Below are positions 32,157 through 39,814 of a stretch of 64,000 bases of DNA, in pieces (position 1 is the stretch's first letter; each line of letters starts with the position of its first letter). The translations under genes were made by a program, and so were the position numbers. The notes below the pieces were generated by a model, which saw only the letters and a program-made list of their open reading frames with translations, had not been told where the DNA came from and did no database searches. Source of the stretch: Mesorhizobium amorphae CCNWGS0123 (GTDB lineage: Bacteria > Pseudomonadota > Alphaproteobacteria > Rhizobiales > Rhizobiaceae); the NCBI RefSeq assembly GCF_001686985.1, contig NZ_CP015318.1, positions 5,516,001 through 5,580,000 of the forward strand. Direction: 5' to 3'.

Positions 32157-32215
32157 TTGATTGGTGCTAACAAGATGACATAGGCGATACAATAAAATAG
32201 AAAAAATCGAGGACA

Positions 32216-33334
32216 CTAGACATTTTTTGCTCTGATGAATTTGCCCTCAAACTCTGCTACAAGCGCAGCGTCACCATCAAAGTTAGCCGTAAATTCGCTA
32301 TACACACGATCTATCTGAGTAGCGGTCAAAGCAATTTCTCTAGCGATGCAGGCATCGAGGAGTTTTCGTATCCTCTCAAGTTTGCTTACTGCCGGCTGCC
32401 GTTGCTCATTCCTCGCGCCGTCCAACTCACTCGCGAGAGCGCTCCATCCAGAAGCTACTGTGTCCAGGGCTAATCGACGCTTTACGTCAAAAGTCAACAT
32501 ACCCTTTATTAGCTCTTCAGCCTTACCCCTGAATTGCTTATGAATTTTTTCCAGAAGCGTGGCCTCTGCGCCGCTACCAGATATCCGCTCCGTGATCTCG
32601 TCGTCTATTTTCCTCTTTTGCGTATCGAGATCCTTTCTGTCAGCTTCCGCCAGAGCGTACTGCTTGTTTATCTTCCTCCGACTCTCAATCTCGTTGGTAT
32701 AGACGAATGGGTACTCTCCAGTGCGAAGCGCGAAAAGCGTAGCACCTAGTGCCCATACATCAGACCTCCTTTTGAAAGATTCCTTCTTCTGATTCCCGAA
32801 AAGCTCCGGGGCCCGCGTCAATATCGTTGCCTTTATCTCTCCCGGCTCACTAGTGAGCGATCCGAGGTCGAATATCTTAGCGCGGCCTTGGCTGTCCACG
32901 CCGCAGTTATCTAACTTAAGATCGCGATGCACCATTCGCTCGCCATGAATGCACTTTAGGCCTCGGCAAAGATCTCTCGCGACTTTAGTAAAAGTCGCAA
33001 TATCTTGAAGAGGAGAATAAACCTCCAAAGGTCTTCTTATCAATTCTTCGATAAGATAATGCTTGCCATCTTTACCCTTATTATATCCCTTCAGTTCTGC
33101 TATGTATGTAGAATCCGGTTTCTTCTGCAATACTAGAAGTTTACTAAATTCCTTTATGAGTTCCCCAACCATGTTATCGTCATGGAAATACAACAGCGCA
33201 ACATCCTCAAGTGCGCCGACCTGACTTGCACGGTAGGCGGTCTTCCAAGCGCCGCCGCCAATTCGCTCCTTAATGCGGTATTGCGGTCCAGGATCAGGGA
33301 ATCCAGCAGTAGAAGTCACCATCTTAGCCACCAA
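32216..33334 (-). CDS. Serine/threonine protein kinase with WNK-like lysine position
   Basis: 372 residues. A protein kinase domain spans about 19-215: the glycine loop IGGGAWKTAYRA (25-36), catalytic loop VHRDLKLDN (135-143, Asp138), DLG in place of DFG (Asp156), RAPEL (174-178) and SDVWALGATLFALRTGEYPF. The usual VAIK lysine is absent (VALL, Leu48), but Lys31 sits in the glycine loop, as in eukaryotic WNK kinases. The remaining 150 residues are charged and helical, of unknown role, with no membrane segment. Its start overlaps the HD gene's stop by 11 bp, so the two are cotranscribed and probably translationally coupled. Base composition is clearly AT-richer than the surroundings, suggesting transfer. 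Confidence 0.88.
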   Translation of the reverse strand: MVAKMVTSTAGFPDPGPQYRIKERIGGGAWKTAYRASQVGALEDVALLYFHDDNMVGELIKEFSKLLVLQKKPDSTYIAELKGYNKGKDGKHYLIEELIRRPLEVYSPLQDIATFTKVARDLCRGLKCIHGERMVHRDLKLDNCGVDSQGRAKIFDLGSLTSEPGEIKATILTRAPELFGNQKKESFKRRSDVWALGATLFALRTGEYPFVYTNEIESRRKINKQYALAEADRKDLDTQKRKIDDEITERISGSGAEATLLEKIHKQFRGKAEELIKGMLTFDVKRRLALDTVASGWSALASELDGARNEQRQPAVSKLERIRKLLDACIAREIALTATQIDRVYSEFTANFDGDAALVAEFEGKFIRAKNV

Positions 33335-34760
33335 TGCTCAAGGTCGGATATCTCGTCTCCATTCGCTCTGTACATTCGCGTTTGAATTGCCAAGGCACAA
33401 AAACCCGCCACAAGGAGAAGGAGTCCAAAGCAGGGGCCATATTACGACCATCATGATCCTTCGGCAACGTATCATAACCGAATATCTTTCCTTTGTATGA
33501 AAACATAAGGTCAGAGGGCGGCGAAGAAGAAAAAGTCACCTTGTCTGAAGAAACTATGTAGTCAACGACCTCAGCGGAAATACCATAAGAGACAAGCTTA
33601 GGCCGTAAAAAATCCTTTAGATCTTCAACCAAATTATTTACGTTAGGTTCGTCATCTCCAAACATCGTAATTTGATCTGACTTAAGTATATCTGTCTCAA
33701 AGAATCTAGAGACTATATTATTTCTATCAAAAAGCTTCCCTGAATCTAAGACGCATTTAGGAAATTTACGCTCAATAAACATCTTGGCAAGATGCTTGAG
33801 AGTAGCGTCTGGATGCTCCTCGGCACACAGGCGTATCAAATAAAGAACCTCGACGTCCGATATCCTTAGAAATTCACCAAGGGTAAAATTCTTTCGATCT
33901 AAAATCGGATAGAAGAGCCGCGGGATCATTGATCTGGATTTGGACGTTCCACCAATATCCCTAAGTCGCTCGAATATTGATTTTAGAAGTATCTGACCCG
34001 ACCTTACCGCCGGATGAAAATAGATGTGCCTATAAAGGTATCGCCTCGATAGGAAAAATTGTCTAAGTGCGTCCGTACCTCGGACCCCGTCTAAAGTCAG
34101 CACAGGGAGGCCTAGCTGATTTATCTCAGGAGAAATCGAGTGGAGAAGCCATTGAAAGTCAAAATTGCCAGAGACGACACCAGTCATGTGGGAGTCTCGA
34201 AGCATGTAGTCGCATCTATCAACGTCAAACGGGCCTGACACCATCGAAGTCAGCGCTTTGTTCACGTGCTTTCTATCGAGAAAATACTCGACTGCGTCGA
34301 TATCAGTATAATCTCTAATTTTTTTGGATATTTCTGTGTTTTCACGGAGTATCAGCTTCGTACACTCCTCGTGTGTGGAGAGATTATCGGGTAGAAAGCT
34401 ACTCTCCAGCACGTGCGAGAAGGCCGTATGACCAACATCGTGACACAAACAAGCAGCAAGAAATTCCCTTTTTGTATCTTCATCAAACGACAGAATAGGT
34501 ATATCTATCAATAAATCAATTGATCTTTCGCGCAAATGATCGAATACCTTGCAGGCAGTCGCAAAAACGCCGATAGAGTGGGCAAATCGACTATGCTCGG
34601 CGGTGGGAAAAACATAGGAGGCAATGCCAGTTTGACGTATCTGGCGAAGCCTTTGAAACTCGATAGAGTCTATTATATTACGTATATACTTGTCAGTATT
34701 TACAAGGCGAGCACCATAGATATTGTCTCTTATGACAGTGTTAGGGATGCTTTCTAACAT
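33324..34760 (-). CDS. HD-domain phosphohydrolase, SAMHD1/dGTPase-like (COG1078)
   Basis: 478 residues from the ATG at 34760 (MLESIPNTVIRDNIYGARLV). The start is chosen because this family begins with IRDxIxG followed by EFQRLRQIRQTG. All HD metal ligands are seen: His61 in SRFAHSIGV, His107-Asp108 in CLCHDVGHTAFSH, and Asp179/181 in GPFDVDRCDYMLRD. Relatives hydrolyse dNTPs or other nucleotides; SAMHD1 and bacterial dGTPases restrict viruses by depleting dNTPs. The C-terminal 200 residues (KNFTLGEFLRISDVEVLYLI) are less conserved. The kinase gene overlaps its end, making a two-gene operon in AT-rich DNA. An antiphage role is plausible but not shown by the sequence alone. Confidence 0.88.
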   Translation of the reverse strand: MLESIPNTVIRDNIYGARLVNTDKYIRNIIDSIEFQRLRQIRQTGIASYVFPTAEHSRFAHSIGVFATACKVFDHLRERSIDLLIDIPILSFDEDTKREFLAACLCHDVGHTAFSHVLESSFLPDNLSTHEECTKLILRENTEISKKIRDYTDIDAVEYFLDRKHVNKALTSMVSGPFDVDRCDYMLRDSHMTGVVSGNFDFQWLLHSISPEINQLGLPVLTLDGVRGTDALRQFFLSRRYLYRHIYFHPAVRSGQILLKSIFERLRDIGGTSKSRSMIPRLFYPILDRKNFTLGEFLRISDVEVLYLIRLCAEEHPDATLKHLAKMFIERKFPKCVLDSGKLFDRNNIVSRFFETDILKSDQITMFGDDEPNVNNLVEDLKDFLRPKLVSYGISAEVVDYIVSSDKVTFSSSPPSDLMFSYKGKIFGYDTLPKDHDGRNMAPALDSFSLWRVFVPWQFKRECTERMETRYPTLSIGG

Positions 34761-34886
34761 TTTACCCCGCCAAATCGCCCTTCGAAAAGATAACATACGG
34801 GAATAGAAACGGCTAACGAATCTTATACCGTGCATTCGTTGCTTTGGAGATAGCCACCGGCAAGAGCGCTACTGACTGACGAATTT

Positions 34887-35009
34887 TCACTGGATGCCAG
34901 TCAAACTCTCCACATGAGATACTTCGGAACTGAACCACGCTTCGCGAAGCTTGGCTTGCGGCTTGCATATTGGACAAGGCGTACGGTCTTTGTACTGAGA
35001 GCGGCTCAT
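34887..35009 (-). CDS. Possible 40-residue zinc-ribbon-like ORF or remnant
   Basis: MSRSQYKDRTPCPICKPQAK starts a 40-residue frame containing one CPIC pair and ending VSHVESLTGIQ. No ribosome-binding site is evident. It lies upstream of the HD gene on the same strand, at the edge of the AT-rich segment, so it may be a remnant, a small first gene of the module, or not a gene at all. A complete zinc ribbon would need a second Cys or His pair, which is not seen. Confidence 0.3.
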   Translation of the reverse strand: MSRSQYKDRTPCPICKPQAKLREAWFSSEVSHVESLTGIQ

Positions 35010-35034
35010 GTGACGTCGAAGCGGGTAATGACCC

Positions 35035-35427
35035 TCACACCACCGCAACACACTCGATCTCGATATCGAACTCCATCGGCCACGACGCCACCGGCACGAA
35101 GCTGCGCGCCGGCGGGTTCGTCGAAAAGTACTTCGCATAGACCCGGTTGATGGCGTTGTAGAAGCCGGAATTGACGGCGTAGATGCGCACCATCACCACG
35201 TTGTCCAGCGAGGTACCGGCTGCTTCCAGGCAATGTTTCAGCGCCTTCAGCGACGCCTCGGTCTGCGTTTCGATGTCGCCGCGCACCATCTCGCCGGTCA
35301 CCATGTCCACCGGCGGCGTCGCCGAGATGAACACGAAGCCATTGGCCCTCACCGCGGTCGAACACGGCAGGCCGAGCGCCCGCACCTTGTCCGACATGAC
35401 GGGCACTTCGATGACTTCTTTTTTCAC
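35035..35427 (-). CDS. RidA family protein (YjgF/YER057c/UK114)
   Basis: 130 residues. RidA enzymes deaminate reactive enamine/imine intermediates from PLP enzymes. The RidA fold is seen in SDKVRALGLPCSTAVRANGF, VFISATPPVD, IETQTEASLKALKHCLEAAG, VMVRIYAVNSGFY and NPPARSFVPVASWPMEFDIE. The canonical Arg before the C-terminal segment is present (PARSFV). Initiation is at GTG (35427), with GGGAG six bases upstream; a downstream ATG at codon 11 is less well placed. It follows the AT-rich island on the same strand but is typical in base composition, so it belongs to the core. Confidence 0.9.
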   Translation of the reverse strand: MKKEVIEVPVMSDKVRALGLPCSTAVRANGFVFISATPPVDMVTGEMVRGDIETQTEASLKALKHCLEAAGTSLDNVVMVRIYAVNSGFYNAINRVYAKYFSTNPPARSFVPVASWPMEFDIEIECVAVV

Positions 35428-35490
35428 TGTGATCTCCCTTCGTTTGCAGGGAGCTTATCCCGGCGCCGGCGGAACGCCAGCGCCGTTCTT

Positions 35491-35513
35491 CCTTCTCCCC
35501 TTGTGGGAGAAGG
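35491..35513. repeat. Short palindrome upstream of ridA
   Basis: The hairpin CCTTCTCCC-CTTGT-GGGAGAAGG resembles the outer arms of the element at 45222. The sequence that follows runs into the 3' end of the next gene (stop at 35531), which suggests that repeat sequence may have supplied the last codons of that gene. Confidence 0.45.
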
Positions 35514-35530
35514 TGAGGCCTTCGCAGCCC

Positions 35531-36163
35531 TCAGCGCGATCTGCGCCCGAAGGTTGGCGTTCCCTGCGGCCTTGCGAAGGAGCCGGCCGGCCCGGCGCTT
35601 GGCGCCTTTGCCCCGCGCTGTTGGTTTCGGGCGGCGCTGATCATTCGGTCGGCGGCCTGTACGTCAAACTCCGGGCTCACGTCGCGTCTGCCGGGAAAGA
35701 GCGCCGCTCTCAGGCCGGGGAATTTCAGCAGCGCAAAGAAAAGACCGGCCAAGCCGATCGCGCACCATGATGCGATGACGATCAATTGGCTGCGCAAAGA
35801 CCGCTTCGGCGCGTCCGCCTCCGAAATGCCGAGGATCGGCAAAAGCTCGCGGACCTTGGGCTGGTTCAGTTCCACGTAGCGCTGGGATTCCTTGAAGTAG
35901 CCGACCCACTCGCCACCGCCGAACATGCCGAATTTGTAGCCGAGATCGAAATGCTCGCCTTCATCGGCAAAAGCAGCGGGCAGATCGTGAACGAAGTGCA
36001 CGTCGTCGACGCCGATGGGAACAGGATGCGCCTTTTCGTTTGACGACGAACTGTGCGCTCCCGGGATCGGAAGCACCCGAAACCGCGTTTTTCGGGCCTC
36101 GGCGTCACTGGCGAAGAACATCGAGCAGAGCGCTGCCAGCGTGAATGCCGCCACGAGCTTCAT
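35531..36163 (-). CDS. Exported or membrane-anchored protein of unknown function
   Basis: 210 residues. A Sec signal peptide (MKLVAAFTLAALCSMFFAS, cleavage probably after DAEA) precedes a periplasmic domain (ARKTRFRVLPIPGAHSSSSN; VHFVHDLPAAFADEGEHFDL; YFKESQRYVELNQPKVRELL), then a transmembrane helix (LIVIASWCAIGLAGLFFALL) and a basic cytoplasmic tail. I do not recognise the family. GGGGGAAG precedes the start at 36163. The C-terminal residues may derive from an intergenic repeat. Confidence 0.7.
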   Translation of the reverse strand: MKLVAAFTLAALCSMFFASDAEARKTRFRVLPIPGAHSSSSNEKAHPVPIGVDDVHFVHDLPAAFADEGEHFDLGYKFGMFGGGEWVGYFKESQRYVELNQPKVRELLPILGISEADAPKRSLRSQLIVIASWCAIGLAGLFFALLKFPGLRAALFPGRRDVSPEFDVQAADRMISAARNQQRGAKAPSAGPAGSFARPQGTPTFGRRSR

Positions 36164-36596
36164 AACTTCCCCCGGATCAACAACCCAGACAACCCTGTTG
36201 ATCCAATACACGGGAAAGTAGTATTTCTGGTTTTTGCAGAAACTAAAATTTTAAAGAACAAACAGCACTTTTATCACTGCTGCTGGTGCCTATACGCGCG
36301 GCGAATGCTGGCACAGAGCCAACTTATGGCCCGGGATTCGCCAGGGGTGTGATACGTGATGACGCTGGCCATGGCGCTCTACGGCGCCCCCCTCTGTCCT
36401 GCCGGACATCTCCCCCACTTGGGGGGAGATTGGCAGTTTCTGCGCCGGCGCCATCCTGCAACGTCGGCGATTGGCGAAAGCGAAGGCGACATCCGATCTC
36501 CCCCCTTGTGGGGGAGATGTCCGGCAGGACAGAGGGGGGCGCCGTAGAGCGCGACTAAAAGAACGTCGGCAACGCGGCCCGACATCCGAGCTGCTC
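36164..36596. other. Intergenic region, mostly a long inverted repeat
   Basis: The first 200 bp is relatively AT-rich and is probably the promoter region of the gene at 35531-36163. The remainder is occupied by the long inverted repeat at 36375-36552. I see no gene. Confidence 0.5.
36375..36552. repeat. Long inverted repeat with 44 bp near-perfect arms
   Basis: Arms at 36375-36430 and 36495-36552 are inverted copies: each reads GCGCTCTACGGCGCCCCC, then CTCTGTCCTGCCGGACATC, then TCCCCCAC. The match is identical for about 44 bp. Each arm ends in an internal TCTCCCCC..GGGGGAGAT hairpin. This element type is common between rhizobial genes. It is a different family from the elements at 21425 and 45222. 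Confidence 0.75.
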
Positions 36597-37064
36597 CTAG
36601 AGAAAACCGATGAACCGTCCGGCGAAAAGCACCGAAGTCCACAGCAGCATCGAGAACACGGCCAGGACGCTGGCGGCTCCGCCTGCCGGTACGTCGCCGC
36701 CTGTTGCGCGACCCAAGCGCATGAAGGCGAGGAAGTTGAGGCCGGCGAGCATAATGAGCGCCATCTTGGCGAGGAAGATCGGCATCGCCGCATAGGTGCT
36801 CGCCTTGACCGAGAAGAGCAGCGAGCCGGTGACCAAAGCGCCGGCGAACGCGCCCAATGCGGTACGGCGCAGCAGCGCGACGAATGCCGCGTAGGGCAGC
36901 GCGCGGAAGGCGCCGCAGACCCGCAAGTCCATGAGCATGACGCTGGTCAACAGCGCGCCGATCGCCATTATGTGGAGCGCATTGACGATCGGATAGGCGA
37001 CGAAGGAGGCCTTCAGTCCCCGCACGAAGGCGAGCTGCTCGATGCCGGCGAGGAACTCGGCCAT
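36597..37064 (-). CDS. Small integral membrane protein, partner of DUF6152 gene
   Basis: 155 residues with four predicted helices (FVAYPIVNALHIMAIGALLT; YAAFVALLRRTALGAFAGAL; IFLAKMALIMLAGLNFLAFM; ASVLAVFSMLLWTSVLFAGR). A histidine (ALHIM) and an Arg-rich loop recall the DUF6644/cytochrome-b561-like membrane proteins, but I do not assign a function. The ATG follows the stop of the upstream gene without a gap, so translational coupling with the DUF6152 protein is likely, and the pair may form one exported complex. Confidence 0.75.
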   Translation of the reverse strand: MAEFLAGIEQLAFVRGLKASFVAYPIVNALHIMAIGALLTSVMLMDLRVCGAFRALPYAAFVALLRRTALGAFAGALVTGSLLFSVKASTYAAMPIFLAKMALIMLAGLNFLAFMRLGRATGGDVPAGGAASVLAVFSMLLWTSVLFAGRFIGFL

Positions 37065-37454
37065 TTACGCCGGTGGCACGCGGTCGGGATAGACATCGTA
37101 CGTCTTGCCGCCGACGATGACGCGGACCGCCTTCATGCGCTTTTCGGTCTCATCGAGCGAACGGTTGCCGATCGCGGTCACCTCGTCGCCGACCTTGGCG
37201 ACCTCCTCGGTGAAGCCGGCGGCGATCGTGCGGGCTGGCGGCGCCATCTCCACCCGCCAGGCCTCGCCCTCCGCATCGACATCGAGCGTGGCGTGCGGAT
37301 TGCCGATATAGATGGCGGTGATCTTGCCCCTGAGTTCGAAGAACCCGTCCGCCGTCCACGACCAGCCATGATGGGCATAGGCCGCGGTGCCGGCGGCAAG
37401 CATCACCGCCGCTGTCAGCGCGACGCCGCGTATCTGGTTGAAAGGTGACTGCAT
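37065..37454 (-). CDS. DUF6152 family periplasmic protein
   Basis: 129 residues. A signal peptide (NQIRGVALTAAVMLAAGTAA, cleavage after YA) is followed at once by the HHGWSW motif that marks DUF6152, then ELRGKITAIYIGNPHATLDV, VRVIVGGKTYDVYPDRVPPA. These proteins contain the histidine-rich start and an OB-like fold, and are thought to bind metals or copper; this is not demonstrated. It is coupled by abutting codons to the downstream membrane protein gene. Confidence 0.8.
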   Translation of the reverse strand: MQSPFNQIRGVALTAAVMLAAGTAAYAHHGWSWTADGFFELRGKITAIYIGNPHATLDVDAEGEAWRVEMAPPARTIAAGFTEEVAKVGDEVTAIGNRSLDETEKRMKAVRVIVGGKTYDVYPDRVPPA

Positions 37455-37683
37455 CGCTCGTCTCCTCGGTTCATCCAGCAGGCATTCGAGAGTAGGTCAC
37501 GGCACGCCAACGTCAACTCACATCGGAACGAATGCCTCTGGCATCGCGCGAATTTCGGTTCTGCGGCTTCCGCTGCACGATCAGGCCTTGCTAATGGCGT
37601 CCATGCGCACCACTTTCGCCTCTCCTGGCCGCTCGTCCCGGACATCGGATGACGGTCGAACTCACATCTGAACGAGGCAAACC

Positions 37684-38004
37684 ATGAGCAGCATGAGAGA
37701 CCGTCAGGAAGGCTTCGAAAAGAAGTTTGCGATGGACGAGGAAACAAAGTTCAAGGCCATGGCGCGCCGCAACAAGCTGCTCGGCCTGTGGGCCGCCGAA
37801 AAGCTTGGCAAAGCCGGTGAGGATGCCGACGCCTATGCCAAGGAGGTGGTGCGTTCGGACTTCGAGGAAGCCGGCGACGACGATGTGTTCCGCAAGGTGC
37901 GCGCCGATTTCGACGCGGCGGGCATCGCCCAGTCGGATTCTCAGATTCGCGCCGCCATGGCAGACCTGCTGGTGACCGCGGTCGAGCAGATCAGGACGAG
38001 CTGA
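37684..38004 (+). CDS. ATP synthase inhibitor subunit zeta (DUF1476)
   Basis: 106 residues. The whole sequence matches DUF1476: MRDRQEGFEKKFAMDEETKF, ARRNKLLGLWAAEKLGKAGE, YAKEVVRSDFEEAGDDDVFR and AGIAQSDSQIRAAMADLL. In Paracoccus this zeta subunit inhibits the F1 ATPase via its N-terminal region. The ATG at 37684 is preceded by GAGG; a second ATG (residue 4) is also possible. A nearby direct repeat (AACTCACATCNGAACGA at 37515 and 37659) lies in its upstream region. Confidence 0.93.
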   Translation: MSSMRDRQEGFEKKFAMDEETKFKAMARRNKLLGLWAAEKLGKAGEDADAYAKEVVRSDFEEAGDDDVFRKVRADFDAAGIAQSDSQIRAAMADLLVTAVEQIRTS

Positions 38005-38011
38005 GCACCGC

Positions 38012-38476
38012 TCAGCGCTGACCTGGATACGGCATGCCGTCCTTGTGCAGGAAGCGGCCGTCGGAGCTCGGGCTCATCATGTCGATGTCGGAGCAGGTGA
38101 TGACATCGTCCGGGTTGCGCGAGCCGACTTCGAGGTAGCGCGCCGTGACTGACGACCGGTTGATCATGTGGTGGCCGTTGCCGCTGTTCTTTGCAAAGGT
38201 CGCGCAGTCGCCTGCCTTGAGCAACGTCTCGCCGTCGTCCTCGACCAGCGTCAGCTCGCCCTCCAGCACATAGACGAACTCGTCCTCATGGCTGTGCCAG
38301 TGGCGCTGGCTGGACCAGCCGCCGGGCGGCAAGGTCATCAAATTGACGCCGAAATCGCTGAGCCCGCCCGCATCGCCCAGGCGCCGCCTGGTGCGGCTGG
38401 CGCAGGGCTCGTCGAAAGGCGCTGGATAGGACGAGCCCTTACGGGCGGGCACGGCGGATAGGTCGATCTTGGGCAT
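38012..38476 (-). CDS. Cupin domain protein
   Basis: 154 residues. A single cupin with both motifs: GGWSSQRHWHSHEDEFVYVL (His/Glu ligands) and ATFAKNSGNGHHMINRSS (the second His). Between them is EGELTLVEDDGETLLKAGDC. It is a small metal-binding beta-barrel of unknown substrate. It is convergent with the ATP synthase zeta gene (stops seven bases apart) and lies just upstream of a promoter-poor gap before the DUF899 gene. Confidence 0.88.
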   Translation of the reverse strand: MPKIDLSAVPARKGSSYPAPFDEPCASRTRRRLGDAGGLSDFGVNLMTLPPGGWSSQRHWHSHEDEFVYVLEGELTLVEDDGETLLKAGDCATFAKNSGNGHHMINRSSVTARYLEVGSRNPDDVITCSDIDMMSPSSDGRFLHKDGMPYPGQR

Positions 38477-38557
38477 GAAGTTCTCCCTTCGGACTGTACC
38501 GACATTGTAGACGACGACTGCCGTCGAAGCGCCTTGCCTTCGCTTCGCCCTAGCCTC

Positions 38558-39313
38558 TCAATGACAGCACCCCTCGCCATACTGCAGCTGTTCATTCCAG
38601 TTCGGTCGGCCCGCCGGGGTAAAATCCATCAGGTTCCACAGGATCTCGCAGGTACCGACGGCGCGCGGGTCCTGGCCGGGTTCCGGCGGCACGAAGCCGA
38701 GCTCCGACGACCAGAAATGCCTGACACCATCGCCGTCGCGGTGGAACACCGACAGCACCGGCAGTTGCGCGCCGTCTTCGGCCTCGGCCTGATAGTCGCG
38801 CTTGAAGCTGTTGCCGGCCGAGGAGATGAGCCGCATGTTCTTCCAGCCGCGGTCGCGGCCGAGCGTCAGCAGATTGTCGAGCGAGGTCTTGGCCACCACG
38901 ACGAAGTTGAAGCCGGCGGCCTCGAGATGCCCGACGGCGCCGTCGAACTGGTCGAGCAGCGCGGTGCAGGACGGGCATGGCTGGTCGGCCGGGGCGAGCT
39001 TCGCCGTACCGCCGCTGGTCGCCACCTCGCGCGTCTCCTGCGGATGACGCGGGAACATCATGCTGTAGAGGATCAGCGTGTCCTTGCCGGGCGCAAACAG
39101 CTCCGACAGCTTTATCCGCGCCGGCTTGCCGTCCGGCCCAGGCCCGTCGAACACATAATCCTGCGGCACCAGCCCACCCTTGGGCAGCGCGCGCCGGGCG
39201 ACCGCCACGTCCTCCATGGCGCGGCGCAACTCGATTTCCTTCTGCAGCAATCTTTCGCGGGCGGCGCGGTATTCGCTGGATTCGTTGGGAAAGCTGATCA
39301 TCGTCATCTCCAT
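38558..39313 (-). CDS. DUF899 thioredoxin-like protein
   Basis: About 251 residues. DUF899 blocks are LLQKEIELRRAMEDVAVARR, GLVPQDYVFDGPG, LFAPGKDTLILYSMMFPRHP, CPSCTALLDQFDGAVGHLEA, and the C-terminal SSELGFVPPEPGQDPRAVGT. The CPSC pair is the candidate redox centre of this thioredoxin-superfamily group. Three in-frame ATGs (codons 1, 3, 5) lie close together; the third has the best RBS spacing, so the true start may be 39301. It ends near a small cupin gene on the same strand. Confidence 0.88.
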   Translation of the reverse strand: MEMTMISFPNESSEYRAARERLLQKEIELRRAMEDVAVARRALPKGGLVPQDYVFDGPGPDGKPARIKLSELFAPGKDTLILYSMMFPRHPQETREVATSGGTAKLAPADQPCPSCTALLDQFDGAVGHLEAAGFNFVVVAKTSLDNLLTLGRDRGWKNMRLISSAGNSFKRDYQAEAEDGAQLPVLSVFHRDGDGVRHFWSSELGFVPPEPGQDPRAVGTCEILWNLMDFTPAGRPNWNEQLQYGEGCCH

Positions 39314-39469
39314 CTCCGGACGACGCGTGCCGTTGCCGGCGACGCGCCTTGCCTCTCAAGGACGCACGGCGCGGCACGGTTCCGACATTCTGAACTTTTC
39401 TTCGCGACCCTGGCGGAACCAGCCCGGCTTTCCGGCATTCTAGATCTCTTGGGGATCTGGGGAGAAACA

Positions 39470-39814
39470 ATGCACGACGCCGACAAGGACGAGATCGACC
39501 TGCGCTGCCCGCAGATCGTCGCCGACAATGCCGCCAAGGGTCTCGAACTGCGCAAGCAGTTCGGCCGCGGCGGCACCGAGGTCGGCGTGGCCCGCGCTAC
39601 AGAACTGAAGAGCCGGGAAAAGCTCGCGCCGTCCACCATAAGGCGCATGGTCAGCTATTTCGCCCGCCACGAGGTCGACAAGCGCGGCAAGAACTACGGC
39701 AATGGAAAAAACCCGTCGGCCGGCTACATCGCCTGGCTGCTGTGGGGCGGCGACGAGGGCCGCGCCTGGGCGATCGAGCTCAAGAAGAAGATCGGCAACG
39801 CGCCGGATATCTGA
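39470..39814 (+). CDS. Phage-associated-type conserved protein of unknown function
   Basis: 114 residues starting MHDADKDEIDLRCPQIVADN. The conserved blocks GRGGTEVGVARATELKSREK, TIRRMVSYFARHEVDKRGKN and GYIAWLLWGGDEGRAWAIEL are found in proteins of phage head-protease regions and in isolated chromosomal genes; I do not know the function. GGGGAG precedes the start. No other phage gene is present nearby, so it may be a domesticated or orphan copy. It is divergent from the DUF899 gene. Confidence 0.7.
   Translation: MHDADKDEIDLRCPQIVADNAAKGLELRKQFGRGGTEVGVARATELKSREKLAPSTIRRMVSYFARHEVDKRGKNYGNGKNPSAGYIAWLLWGGDEGRAWAIELKKKIGNAPDI

Noticed and set aside
32216..34760. HD/kinase pair as a HipA-type toxin-antitoxin system
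   Set aside because: The kinase has Hanks-type motifs, not HipA, and the HD protein is a metal hydrolase rather than a DNA-binding antitoxin.
32157..35034. Integrative element carrying the AT-rich genes
   Set aside because: No integrase, tRNA target or flanking att-like repeats could be found around the island.
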